DNA from: Liriodendron chinense
Lineage: Eukaryota > Streptophyta > Magnoliopsida > Magnoliales > Magnoliaceae
Length of the DNA stretch: 64,000 bases
NCBI GenBank assembly: GCA_003013855.2
Contig: ML058465.1
Location: forward strand, 1,542,432 to 1,606,431
Direction: 5' to 3'
The notes beneath the pieces were generated by a model. It made no database searches. It saw only the letters and a list, made by a program, of their open reading frames with translations, and had not been told where the DNA came from. The first letter of the stretch is position 1; each line of letters opens with the position of its first letter. Below are positions 54,558 to 64,000 of this stretch, one piece after another. The position numbers were made by a program, and so were the translations under genes.

Positions 54558-54800
54558 GTAGAACCTATTAAACACTTAGGTTGAGAAGTGAACTCGTAAA
54601 ACTTTCGGTCGAGTTGAGAGGATAATCCTTGTCCCAAAACTCCGTTCAGGTTGAGAGGTGAACCTATGTTAAAACCTCCATGTAAAGGTTGAGAAGTGAA
54701 CCTGATTTAAAACCTCTGTTTAGTGAAATCTAGTGTTCTCATGGGTTGGGAATGGTAACCGAGAGTGGAGTAGGAAAATCAAACCACTATACATGCTTAT
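54558..54800 (+). mobile_element. Sirevirus-like LTR remnant, right of Ogre insertion
   Basis: It continues the host repeat interrupted by the Ogre element. Four 'ggttgagaagtgaac'-type words and the closing 'gagtggagtaggaaaatc'/'aaaccactat' segment resemble Sirevirus LTRs. No coding sequence. Confidence 0.4.
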
Positions 54801-54969
54801 GTTTGAGATTGTCATTTGTGCACATTTGTTCTTATATTGTCTTTAATTGTTAATTATATGAATTCTTAAATGGAATGTATGCTATGCAGATAGATATATT
54901 CTCATACACAATATAGTTTCACTTTCTAGACTTGTAGCTTGATTAACGTATTATTTGAAGTCTAGACAT

Positions 54970-54971
<2 letters not shown>

Positions 54972-55047
<76 letters not shown>
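54972..55047. repeat. (AT)n microsatellite
   Basis: A pure AT dinucleotide tract of about 75 bp. Length is likely uncertain in assembly. Confidence 0.95.
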
Positions 55048-55050
<3 letters not shown>

Positions 55051-55149
55051 AACCTCCAATTTATACATTTGCCAACCCATTATATCACATTATATGCATG
55101 ATTTTCATGTTTAAAAAGCCCATCTAATGCTTGTTTTGTGATTGTAGGA

Positions 55150-57060
55150 ATGAGAGCAGACTTCACCTAATTGGAGACCAAAAGGAGACATTTAGGAGCC
55201 TTGGATGAAGACCCAATGTGGGCCAAAGAAAGAAGAAAGTAAAGAGAGAGGAAGGAGAGAAGAAAAGAAAGAAGAAAGAATGCAGAAAATGGGCCCGACC
55301 GGCCAAGACCAGTCGGCTGCACTCCCTGGACACTTAAAAGACATGCTAGACTGGTCAAGACCGGTCGGCCATGCAATTTCAGATTTTCAGATTTCAAACA
55401 ACAAGCTATTCCCGTTTCTGGTTTTTCGGCCCAGTTTTCTAGGCCTATCTTAATGATATTTGGAAATCCAACACATCTATGTCGAAGAGGAGCTCGATGC
55501 CGAAATAACCCAAGTGGTTTCATGTCGATCAAAGCTACGAACTGTCCAGAAAGTTCCAGATTCCGCCTACTCCACTCTGGGCCGGTCCAGGTGACCCATC
55601 ATTGATGATATGAAGAATCTACTTTGATCATCTTCTAGACCACATCCATATATGAATAACCACAAAGTTTCAGATCAAAAGGATGTGTGGTTGTACCGGT
55701 TGAGGAAAGATGGACCATCCAGAAAGATCCAACTGAGCAGATTTTATAAAAGGGCTGAGTGTTCTAATTTTCGCACCTAATTCTAAAATTATTTTGGACA
55801 ATCTAATCCATCTATCATGTAGAGGAGGAAGTTTTCTACCAATTTTTAAAATTTGAGATCAATCCGACCTCTGTACACTCCGGAGCGTTGAAAGCAAGAT
55901 GATTGGTTTTGAAGGCACCCGAATTGCGTGATTTTAAGAGGCAGTCGATGATCTGATTGGTGGGCCCATTCAGAAGATAATTTTAAAAATCTAAATCATC
56001 TATGAGGAAGATCACATTACAAGGAAGCTACAAATCAAATTTGAAGGCAATCCGACCATTGGTTAAGCCGTACGAAGCGAAACAAAATCTGTTATGTTGC
56101 AGTACTCTTGCTGTATTATAAAAGGAGGTGATCTCTTCTATTCCAAGGCAAGCAAGGACGTGAGAAGCAAGAAGTTCAAGTCCTAGGAGGCTACCTAGCC
56201 TCTTACAACTAGTTTTTCTTCCTTTTCTTAGTTCTGGTTTTAGTTTTAATATGCTTTTTCTTAGTTAACCTCTTAACTAGAGCTAGAGGTGAAATTTGTA
56301 GTTGGTTTCAATGCTTTAATTTTTTTTATTTTAAGTACCATTTTCTTAATTTTGGATTTTGAACTTCTAGTTTGAATAAAGTTTGGATTTTTAGATGAAT
56401 TGTAAGAGTTTGTGTACTCCGAACATGAATTCCTTGCAATTCTCTGAGATTACCATGATTGGGTTGTTTGAATTCGAATTGTAGTAACCCTTGAGCATGC
56501 CATAGTCTCTTGGCATGGTTCTTACTCTGAAGGCTACAAGTTCAAGTTCTATGTGCTTCATTAGAACTAGAAACCTGATTTCCAGATTTAAGTGGGATTG
56601 TTGTGCTTGAATGTTATATCATCCAATTAGATGAGAGATAGGACTTTGATTCTAATTGTGTTGTGCTTGGATGAATGGATTGGCATTGGACTACTACAAG
56701 TGGATCATTGATGCTCTAATTCTTCTTATTTTTAGATTTTCCTATTTAGTTCTTAAAAACTATTTTTTCTCAAAAAACTTCTTAGATTCAAGTTATTAGA
56801 GTAGTTGGAATTGTTTACCTCTTTCCCTGTGGATCGACTTCGGTCTTACCGAGATTTATTACTACATCGCAGCCTTGCAGTTGAGGCGACCGAACAATAT
56901 ATATATTAGTTGCTTGATAATTATATCTTTTATAATCTATATACTTAGGCTAATTTGCTTAGTTGCTTAATCCTTACCAACCATTGTGATTGGACCCACT
57001 TAAGCTTGGAAGGTAAGTGTTCTTATTTTGATTAGTTTAATTAGGCAAGAAGTTTGTAAA
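55150..57060. mobile_element. Non-coding LTR-retrotransposon-like sequence
   Basis: There is no open frame of note. The block 'ttccctgtggatcgacttcg' (near 56822) with 'ttattactac' after it, preceded by 'tttgaataaagtttgg', resembles the ends of plant gypsy LTRs. The first 700 bases read like degraded element leader. The classification is a guess, and no ends or duplication were found. Confidence 0.3.
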
Positions 57061-57339
57061 GAATTTTAAATGATCCTAATCACCCCCCCTTGAACTTAGC
57101 TGTTATTCTAATAGCTCCACTTTATGCTTCTGCACGTATAGCGCCTTAAGTGAGACTCATAGGCGCAATTTTATTTAAGGAAAAGATCCCAGAAACAAAG
57201 CAAATCTAAATCTCAAGTAGGTCGCACCATTAGAACTAGTACCATTAAGAACTTGTGGGCACAAACGTTTTGGATCAATCTGATATTTGTGTGCTCCTCC
57301 AGTTAGATCTTTGTAACCTTATCAATTGGATGACAAATA

Positions 57340-57605
57340 AACATTCTGTTGGCCCCCTAGTGGGGGGCGGAGCTAGAATTTTCTCCCCGGGGGGCGAGGC
57401 ACAAGCATGAAGTAATGGTAATGGTGGGCCCTAAGAAGGCTCCAATAATGGGCGCTACTATCCTCATTGCTTCTGTGGTGGGGTCCATTTGAGCTTTGAA
57501 TCTGTCCCATTCTTTTTTCCAAGCCTTAAAATGATCTCTCCAAATGGTCGGATTGTGTGGATACAACACATATATCATGGTGGGGCCCATAGAACTTGGC
57601 GACAT
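57340..57605. repeat. Family 1 palindromic repeat, partial
   Basis: The blocks 'ggtaatggtgggccctaag', 'ccattctttttTccaagcc'-like and 'caacacatatatcatggtgg' match family 1 in inverted order. Confidence 0.5.
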
Positions 57606-57639
57606 TACTTGAGCGGCGAGATAGCTACCGAACCCATCG

Positions 57640-58145
57640 GATCTAGACCCGTATTTCTTACGCGAGAAGTTCCTACGCTAGGAACTTAGGTTGGGCCCAC
57701 CGTGCTATTTGTGATAAATCCACCCTGTCCATCCATTTTTTGAGCTCATTTATGGACATGTGACAAAAAATGAGTCAAATCCAAGACTCAAGTGAGGTGA
57801 AAACATGAGGATTGAATGACCACAGTTGAAATATATTCGTGGGGCAACAAAAGTTTTGAATCAGGCTAATATTTATGTTTTCAGTTCATCCCCGTAGGAA
57901 TGACGTTATGAACCGTAAAGATGGTATATAAACATCATTGCGGACCAGGGAGGTTTCAACGGTAGGAATCTTCCCACCCACCTTTTCCTTTAGTATGGCC
58001 CACTTGAGTCTTTGATCTGGCTCATTTTCAGTGTCATGTCCTAAAATGAGCTCAAAAAACGGATGAACGGGGTGGATTTCTTACAAACATCACGGCGGCC
58101 CCACCTAGGTTCTCAGCGCTGTAATTTCTTACATACAGAACTTTT
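57640..58145. mobile_element. Family 2 MITE-like repeat with inverted ends
   Basis: The left end has 'gcgagaagttcctacgc', 'gggcccaccgtgctatttgt' and 'gataaatccaccctgtcc'. The right end mirrors it with 'ggggtggatttcttac', 'aaacatcacggcggcccc' and 'gcgctgtaatttcttac'. The halves are inverted around a 'cagttcatccccgtaggaat' centre. It has no coding capacity. Confidence 0.6.
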
Positions 58146-58424
58146 TCCAACACCGACTGGAAGGGGGTGTCAATGGGCCTGGTTAGGGTTGGGCCAAGCC
58201 TTGTCCAAGCCTAGCCCGCCTTATCCAATCAAAATCCAAACCCGGCCCAAGCCCATGATGGGCTAAAGAAGTCCAACCCAAGCTCGGCCCGATTTCTTAG
58301 TGTAGAGCCCGACCCGAGCCCAAGCCCGGATGACCTGTACACAGTTCTCCATCCCAAAAAAATTTCATGGCTTTCTACCAAAAGAAAAAAAAAGACAAAC
58401 GCACCATTTGTTGCTACAAGAAGC

Positions 58425-58870
58425 TAAGTGGGAACCACTGTGATATTTGTGAAAAATCTGCCTGTCCATCTGTTTTGCCAGATCATGTTAGCGAATGGGC
58501 CAAAAATGACACAAATCCAAAACTCAACTGGCCCGTATGATTTGAGGGTTGAATGTCCACTGTTGAAACATTTTTTGGCCACATAAGTTTTAGATTAGGC
58601 TAATTTTTTGTGTTTTCAGTTCATCCCAGTAGGAATGACCTTACACGAATGGTACGGATGGCATATAAACATCACGGTGGACCCTAGGGAGGTTTCAACG
58701 GTGGGTATTTACCTACCCTTGTTTTCCTGTCATACTGCCAACTTGATTTTGAATTTGCATAACTTTTGGGCCCATGTCCTAACATAATCCAACAAAATAA
58801 ATGGACGGGGTGGATTTCCCACAAACATCACAACGGGCCCCACCTAGCTTCCCATCACAGTCGCATAAAG
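58425..58870. mobile_element. Family 2 MITE-like repeat
   Basis: Same order as the copy at 57640-58145: 'gtgatatttgtgaaaaatct', a central 'cagttcatcccagtaggaat' and a mirrored 'ggacggggtggatttcccac'. Confidence 0.6.
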
Positions 58871-59344
58871 TTTCTAGAACGGCTTTGGCATTGGTGCCCC
58901 ATCTAAAGAACTACTTTTGTTTAGCTGGAATTGTGGTACAAGATGGGCAACATATAGTACTAGTTTCGGCCACATGGAGATATGATTTGATAATTTGAAC
59001 CGTCCTTCTTGACCCTACAAGCATCAATTGGCTATGTGCTAATACTCGTACTTCAAAAGCACTTCTGACCTTTAATATTTACCGTGGATTGGGATCAATT
59101 GAAAATATTTCTTTTAATGTTCCACATTCATTTGCACATCGAGGTTTTTATAATCATCCGTTTAGCATAACTTTTGTCATTATTACTAGTATAGACTACC
59201 AAGAAGGACATGAACGGTTCGGATCATCAAACCATAACAATATATAGGTCCTAGTGCTGCGACACATTATAAGTATGTTAGTTGCAATGCAGGCAAAATG
59301 ATATGATTGCATCCAGCGCGACTTTGTTGCTGGACGATACCATG

Positions 59345-59734
59345 TGGCCACAATGCTATGTGAGCCCCACCATGATGTATGTGTTTTATCCACGCCGTCC
59401 ATCCATTTTTCCAACTCATTTTAGGGAATGAACCAAAAAATGAGGCAAATCCAATTCTCAAGTGGACCACACCACAGGAAATGGTGGTGATTGAATGCCC
59501 AGCATTAAAAAATTCTTAAGGACCACAAAAGTTTTGGTTCAAGTTGATATTTGTGTTTTCCTTTCGTCTAGATACGTGTGACCTAATCAATAGGTTAGAT
59601 GGAAAATATACATTACAGTGGGCCTTAAGAAGTTTTTAATGGTGGGCGTTCAATCACCACTGTTTTTCGGTGCCATGGTCCACTTAATGTTTGGATCAGC
59701 TCAATTTTTTTGGATAATGCCCTATATGAACGAT

Positions 59735-59777
<43 letters not shown>

Positions 59778-59815
59778 ATGAATAAAGTGGATAAAACACA
59801 TACATAATGGGTTAT
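59345..59815. repeat. Family 1 palindromic repeat with an AT tract
   Basis: It contains 'caccatgatgtatgtgtttt', 'ccatccatttttccaactc', 'aggaaatggtggtgattg', the mirrored 'gtgggcgttcaatcacc' and, after a TA microsatellite (59737-59774), 'ggataaaacacatacataat'. Confidence 0.65.
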
Positions 59816-59896
59816 GCAATCTAATTTACATACCTTCCATAAAATGCGGATTCTCACTCCCAATAGTTTTCTTGAGATGTCCGCATGCGTGTCCGC

Positions 59897-59899
<3 letters not shown>

Positions 59900-59938
<39 letters not shown>
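59900..59938. repeat. (GA)n microsatellite
   Basis: A pure GA tract of about 38 bp. Confidence 0.95.
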
Positions 59939-59939
<1 letters not shown>

Positions 59940-60090
59940 CTTTTGTTGTTGTAGTTTTGAAGGACAGATTAGATGTGATTTCCAACTATGGCCTGTTATT
60001 CGTTGGGTTTGGCCAGTGAAAGGAGGAAAGATGGGGAAAAAAAAATTGGTCGGGAAAAGGTAATTTTTTTAAATATTTGAAGAGTTTTGA

Positions 60091-60268
60091 TAGTGCTGTC
60101 AAGTTGGGCCGAGCTTTCGGGCTTTTAGATACCTAAGTCCAAGCCTAGCTCAATTAATAAATGGGCTCTAGGTTTAAGCCCAAACCTGGCCCTAGGGCCT
60201 CATATTCTAGCTCAAGGCGGGCCAAGCCCAAAAACCCGTCGGGCCAGCCCGGCCCATTGACAGCCCTA
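60091..60268. mobile_element. Short hAT-like MITE
   Basis: Inverted ends TAGTGCTGTCAAGTTGGGCC and, as reverse complement, TAGGGCTGTCAATGGGCC flank 178 bp of GGGCC/AAGCCC words. The flanking 8-mers (agttttga and ctgactag) do not match, so the target duplication is lost or the ends are shifted. Confidence 0.5.
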
Positions 60269-60399
60269 CTGACTAGTACCAAGCTCGGTACCGGAGGGGT
60301 CGCTTCGAAATCCAAGTTCGCCAAGTTTCAACAACGAAGTCTCGGGTTACAGCCCAGCCTCCTCCCACCGACATGGAGGGAATTCCTACAGCCCTAAGC

Positions 60400-60812
60400 T
60401 CTATGGAGCCCACCATGATGTATAAGCTATATCCACTCCGTCCATACATTTTGCTAGCTAATTATAGATCATGAGCCCGTACATGAGGTCGATCCAAAGT
60501 TGAAGTGGACCACACTAGGGGAAAGAAACAGACCCTTGAAACCTTCCAAGGGCCCCTGTGATATTTATGGGCCATCCAACCCTTTCATAAGGTGACTTCG
60601 GCCCAGATGAAAGCAGAATAAAAATATCAGCTCGTGACTGCCAAGAAGGTTTCAACGGTGGCTGTTCAATCCCCATTATTTCATGTGGTCCACTTGAGCT
60701 TGGGATAGTGTTTGGACTCATACTCTAAAATAACCTAGCGAAGCGGATAGGCCGAATGGATATAACACACACACATCACTGTGGGCCCCATAGAGCTGAG
60801 GGCTATAGGAGA
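60400..60812. repeat. Family 1 palindromic repeat
   Basis: The blocks 'gagcccaccatgatgtataa', 'ccactccgtccatacattt', 'tatttatgggccatccaac', 'tcaatccccattatttcatg' and a terminal mirrored 'tgtgggccccatagagctg' match family 1. The copy is immediately followed by a hAT MITE. Confidence 0.6.
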
Positions 60813-60822
60813 TTGACATGGC

Positions 60823-61364
60823 TAGAGCTGAGCATGAGCCAAGCTAGCTTGGTTAGCTTGGTCAACTGGGGTCAAACCAGCCCAATTCGGCTCGATTCAA
60901 AGGTTAGAGTCGAACCAAGCCGAGCTATTTTTCCAAGCTCAAAATGATTTTCAAGCCAAGCTCGATTCAGCTCGGCTCAAAGTTTGGCTCGAAGCTTAGT
61001 TCAGCTCAACTCAGCTGACTTAGTTGAAAAAGTATGTTTAGTCCTACATCGGAGGTGAGCAAGGAAATAAGAGGTGAAACTCTCTATAAAAAGTTAGTAG
61101 GGGATGTAAATGGGCTTTGGGCTGCCTTTGGGCTTAATTTTTAATAGTTTTAGGTTTGTCTTTGGGCTGGGTCTATTTAAAATTTTATTCTTTTCAGGCT
61201 CGAACTTACCTCGAATTGGGCTCGAACTCAGCTCGAAAGCTCAGTCGAGCCAACTCGAACATGTTAGTCTAGTTCAATGGCCAAGCCGAGCCGAACACGA
61301 GCCAATCTATTTAGTGACCGAGACTAGCCCGAACATGACTGAGCCAGGCTCATGCTCAGCTCTA
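60823..61364 (+). mobile_element. hAT-type MITE, intact, with snRNA-like promoter words
   Basis: The 542-bp element has near-perfect 18-bp ends TAGAGCTGAGCATGAGCC and GGCTCATGCTCAGCTCTA. It is flanked by GACATGGC (60815-60822) and GACATGGT (61365-61372), an 8-bp duplication with one mismatch, as expected for hAT. The interior is rich in GAGCTTGG/GGCTCGA words. GTCCTACATCG at 61041-61051 is followed by TATAAA at 61085-61090. A second, split copy is at 1291-1729 plus 2917-2995. Confidence 0.88.
61041..61090 (+). promoter_or_regulatory. USE-TATA-like arrangement inside the MITE
   Basis: GTCCTACATCG differs by one base from the plant snRNA upstream sequence element RTCCCACATCG, and TATAAA follows after exactly 33 bp, the spacing of Pol II-type plant snRNA promoters. 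No snRNA sequence follows. It could be chance or a promoter shared by convergence. Confidence 0.35.
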
Positions 61365-61379
61365 GACATGGTCCACTCA

Positions 61380-62180
61380 GAAGCACTATGATCAATATCG
61401 TTATATTAATTAGCCTGGCCCAACTGGAATACACGTCAATTCCAAAGTGAACCAGACTCAGGTTGAGAACTGGGCCAGCCCAACAAGAACAATCAAGGAC
61501 TGAGAAGAGACTTACGTGGTGCTAAAAGCAGCATCATCAAGAACAAAAGACACAAACCGCCATTTTTTCTACTGTCCATTGCCTTCAATTACAAAATCGT
61601 TCTGCTTGTGCATATATTTATAGTGGGCAGTACTCAATGGAAGACAAGAAACGGAGCATAGTAATTATCGTTTGTTGATATTGATGGGATGGGATATAGA
61701 TGCTTGCAAGTGTTAAGCTTCTCTCATCCAATGCCCATCTCACGACAAAGTTCCTTCAATGAAATAAAGATATGGATCCCAGCCACCTGTGTGACAGTGT
61801 GGCCTATTTATGGCTGAGGCTGTACAGAGGCTATTTTAAGCGCGGGTTAAGATTCTGGCCTCATTTGGATGGAAATACATGGAACTAGCTAGCTCTTAGT
61901 GGACATAGATCTGCAACCAACCCAGATTCGACTGACCCCATGCACAGAGCTTGGGTCAGGTTGTTAGGGCCCTTAATTTGGGTTAGGGTCGGAAAACTCC
62001 AACCAATTTGAATTTTGAGCAAATTCAAGTTGGGTTAAGTCGGGTTGGGAATAAACACAGGTATTTGGAATTTGAATTGGGTTGAAGTGGGGCATCTTGG
62101 ATTGAAACTCAAATCTAGTAGGGTTTTCGATCTTGAAACTCTTTTTCCTTCTCGACATTCACCAAATTAACCCTCTATAG
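61380..62180. other. Intergenic region without recognised features
   Basis: No gene, RNA or clean element ends were seen. A 'gggttagggtcggaaaactc' to 'aatttgaattgggttgaag' stretch (61975-62085) reads like one more MITE of the GGGTT/AACCC type, but its ends are not defined. Confidence 0.4.
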
Positions 62181-62184
62181 ACCG

Positions 62185-63330
62185 CATCTTTTTTCCTTCT
62201 TTTTTTCTAAGTCAATAAAAACGATGTGGAGATATTCATTTTCGTATATTTCTCCATGAATTGTCCGAGTACGAAAATAACTTCAGCAGTAGACCTTTTA
62301 GGCACAAAACTAAACCATTATTTTGATACATTCGTCACATGCCTTAGTCTTTACTCATTGCTAATTTTGAAGTTTCATAGTATAATTCATAAGTTTAATT
62401 TCATGATAGTTAACGTAGCTCTATATAATTCCTTTATTTAATAGGCATCATGATATTTTCCTCTATTTGTCTAGCATTTTTCTAGATATTATAATTTTGT
62501 TGAACAACTATATTACTAAAAATTATCTAGTATCTCTCGTAATTGGTATGCCATTAGGTCCAAAGGCCTTTTTTGTTTCGTCTTTTTCAAGGCTTCATTC
62601 ACTTAAAATATTTTCGTATTACTAAAGTACCTATAAACTCTAACATAGTCATATGAATTTATTTTTCCTTTTATCATACGCTCTCAAGTTGATTGTCATT
62701 TAATAAGTTATTAAATAGTTTCACCACCTTCATTGATCTTATTGTCCCTAATTAGTTTTTCTGATCATCGCTCTTAATTACATGTAATATTATCTAAGTC
62801 CCTACTTTTACTCTCTCTCACTTTTACAAGTCTTTTGAAAGATCTCATTTTTAGACGTTCGAAGGCATCTTTCTCACCTTCTCCTGTCTCTAGTCTCTTG
62901 TAAAGATTATTATAAACTTCTAATTTATTCTCCCTTGCTACTTTTATTGCAACGCTTTCAATATTTTTATATTGTTCAAGATTTTAATGATAACTAATCT
63001 CTTTATCAAGCTTTGAAATGTGGATGTTTCTTGTTAATATAGTTTTGCGCATCATCATTCAGTTATCAAATTTACTTATATAATTGAATCTTCTCTCTAG
63101 CTACTCTTAAAACATCTTTTACAACTTACCAATGCATTCAGCCATCTCATTTCATTTAATGTTTACTTTTTTCTCACATTCTACTTTCCTTCTTCTATCA
63201 ATTTATTTTTTAATAGAATTATTCTCTCCTTTTAAATTCCACCACTTAATTTTTGAACATATATTAACTTTATTTCCTTTCTTCCATCTCTTGATATAAC
63301 TATTAACATATGTTGTGCGGTCTATCAACC
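62185..63330 (-). pseudogene. RTE-type LINE, heavily decayed, minus strand
   Basis: Read downward from about 63330, six-frame fragments line up with plant RTE-clade LINEs: KRWKKGN and KIKWWNLKGE before the RT, ARENKLEVYNNLYKRLETGE and GEKDAFERLKMR, KSRDLDNITC, then the RT itself with VNEALKKTK...GPNGIPI (62561-62545), SYVNYHEIKLM, RTIHGEIYEN and VFIDLEK (near 62230-62205). The order and spacing match the family, while stops and small shifts occur every 10-40 codons. It breaks off just after the FIDLEK motif, before the catalytic FADD. Not detectable as an open frame. Confidence 0.65.
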
Positions 63331-63469
63331 AATGAAAACATCTATAGCCGTCAAGCAGTCATGGCTATTAATTAATGTCTATCAGATTAATGTCTAACAG
63401 TAAATAACAAATGGTCCAAATTTGAGGAGCAAACCCTTTTACTCTTAAGATCAGGCCTGACTTCTGTTT

Positions 63470-63595
63470 TTATCGCATGCACTCACACCCCACACACAAC
63501 GATGCACTAGCAACACAGTGGGATTTCATCACAACGAGTACTCAAACCATGACCTCGTGTTGAACCTCTTGTGAGTCTACCACTGAGGCATTCGT
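63470..63595 (-). repeat. tRNA-like SINE
   Basis: On the minus strand TGCCTCAGTGGTAGACTC (63591-63574) resembles a tRNA A box, and GGTCATGGTTTGAGTACTC (63554-63536) a B box, about 40 bases apart as in Pol III-transcribed SINEs. The sequence downstream (lower coordinates) is a GTGTG-rich body. A related end lies at window start. No acceptor stem or anticodon arm of a true tRNA is visible. Confidence 0.4.
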
Positions 63596-64000
63596 AGGGA
63601 CCTGACTATATGCTAAGACCATTAACCAGCAATTAATTGCACCATGAGGTCGAGTCCTAGTCAGCCGGACCCGGTCTGTCCAGCCCAATATGTACAGGCC
63701 TATACATTTGGGTACACCATTTTGTACGCACGCAGATAAGACCTTGCAAGAGGAGGTCCACATTGATGAGTGTCTAGGGTCAACCCATCTCTTATTCCAG
63801 GGTGAATTCCTCCACTAAGCCCAGGTGGGCTCACCTGAAATAGTGATGAACCATCGAATTTGAGGGGCCTATTGTGCATTGCAGTACCTGACCTAAAATC
63901 ATATTATAAAAGCTATTAATCACTAATAAAATGGATGGTATATAGGACCGTCTTCCTCTCGCCTATGTTCCCTTCATTCAATGGCTTTGTGATCCAATCA
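63596..64000. other. Terminal stretch without recognised features
   Basis: Only short open frames are present and no element ends were identified. The window stops within intergenic sequence. Confidence 0.4.

Noticed and set aside
63536..63592. Functional tRNA gene
   Set aside because: Only box-like words are present, with no acceptor stem, anticodon loop or terminator.

Overview
This is nuclear DNA from a flowering plant: a transposon-packed intergenic landscape with one disease-resistance-type gene. The host is probably a magnoliid such as Lauraceae or Magnoliaceae. That guess rests only on the many copies of a palindromic repeat carrying TCCACACCGTCCATCCATTTT-like segments, which I associate with those genomes from memory, so it is tentative. 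No organellar or bacterial gene was recognised.

Layout. 1-4.3 kb holds a tRNA-like SINE end, copies of the palindromic repeat, two hAT-type MITEs and an L1-type LINE endonuclease fragment. 4.55-7.56 kb is a CC-NBS-LRR resistance gene broken by one in-frame TGA. 7.56-11.6 kb is mostly gene-free, with an RRM pseudogene and a hAT MITE with a perfect target duplication. 11.87-19.05 kb is a decayed Copia element with both LTRs, interrupted by a 1.9-kb solo-LTR-like insertion in its integrase. 19.07-20.77 kb contains a TIR MITE and simple sequence. 20.77-27 kb is a CACTA terminus split by a 2.6-kb LTR-like insertion (perfect AGGCT duplication) and joined to a second, minus-strand Copia remnant. 27-30.3 kb contains more MITE repeats and a Sirevirus-like LTR remnant.

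30.306-54.552 kb is the centrepiece: a 24.2-kb Tat/Ogre-type Ty3/gypsy retrotransposon with a perfect GGTGA target duplication. Its gag-pol runs in one frame from 32113 to 40443 (gag, protease, RT, RNase H, a second archaeal-type RNase H, integrase), interrupted by six premature nonsense codons plus one near the end, with no frameshift. Between integrase and the 3' LTR it carries two genes in antisense orientation. One is a three-exon plant-mobile-domain gene with its own TATA box, CT-rich leader and a predicted 1.9-kb leader intron. The other is a two-exon DUF7745-like gene. A GC-rich palindrome that lies just upstream of the LTR TATA box recurs upstream of both antisense genes. Several tandem-repeat arrays fill the rest.

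54.56-64 kb returns to degraded LTR sequence, MITEs (one hAT MITE with an snRNA-like USE-TATA arrangement), a badly decayed RTE-type LINE on the minus strand, and a second tRNA-like SINE.

Nothing here looks like an operon or a co-ordinated pathway. The units are the resistance gene and independent, nested mobile elements. Nesting order can be read directly: Ogre into a Sirevirus-like LTR, an LTR-like element into CACTA, a solo LTR into Copia, a LINE-containing segment into a hAT MITE, and a hAT MITE into the palindromic repeat.
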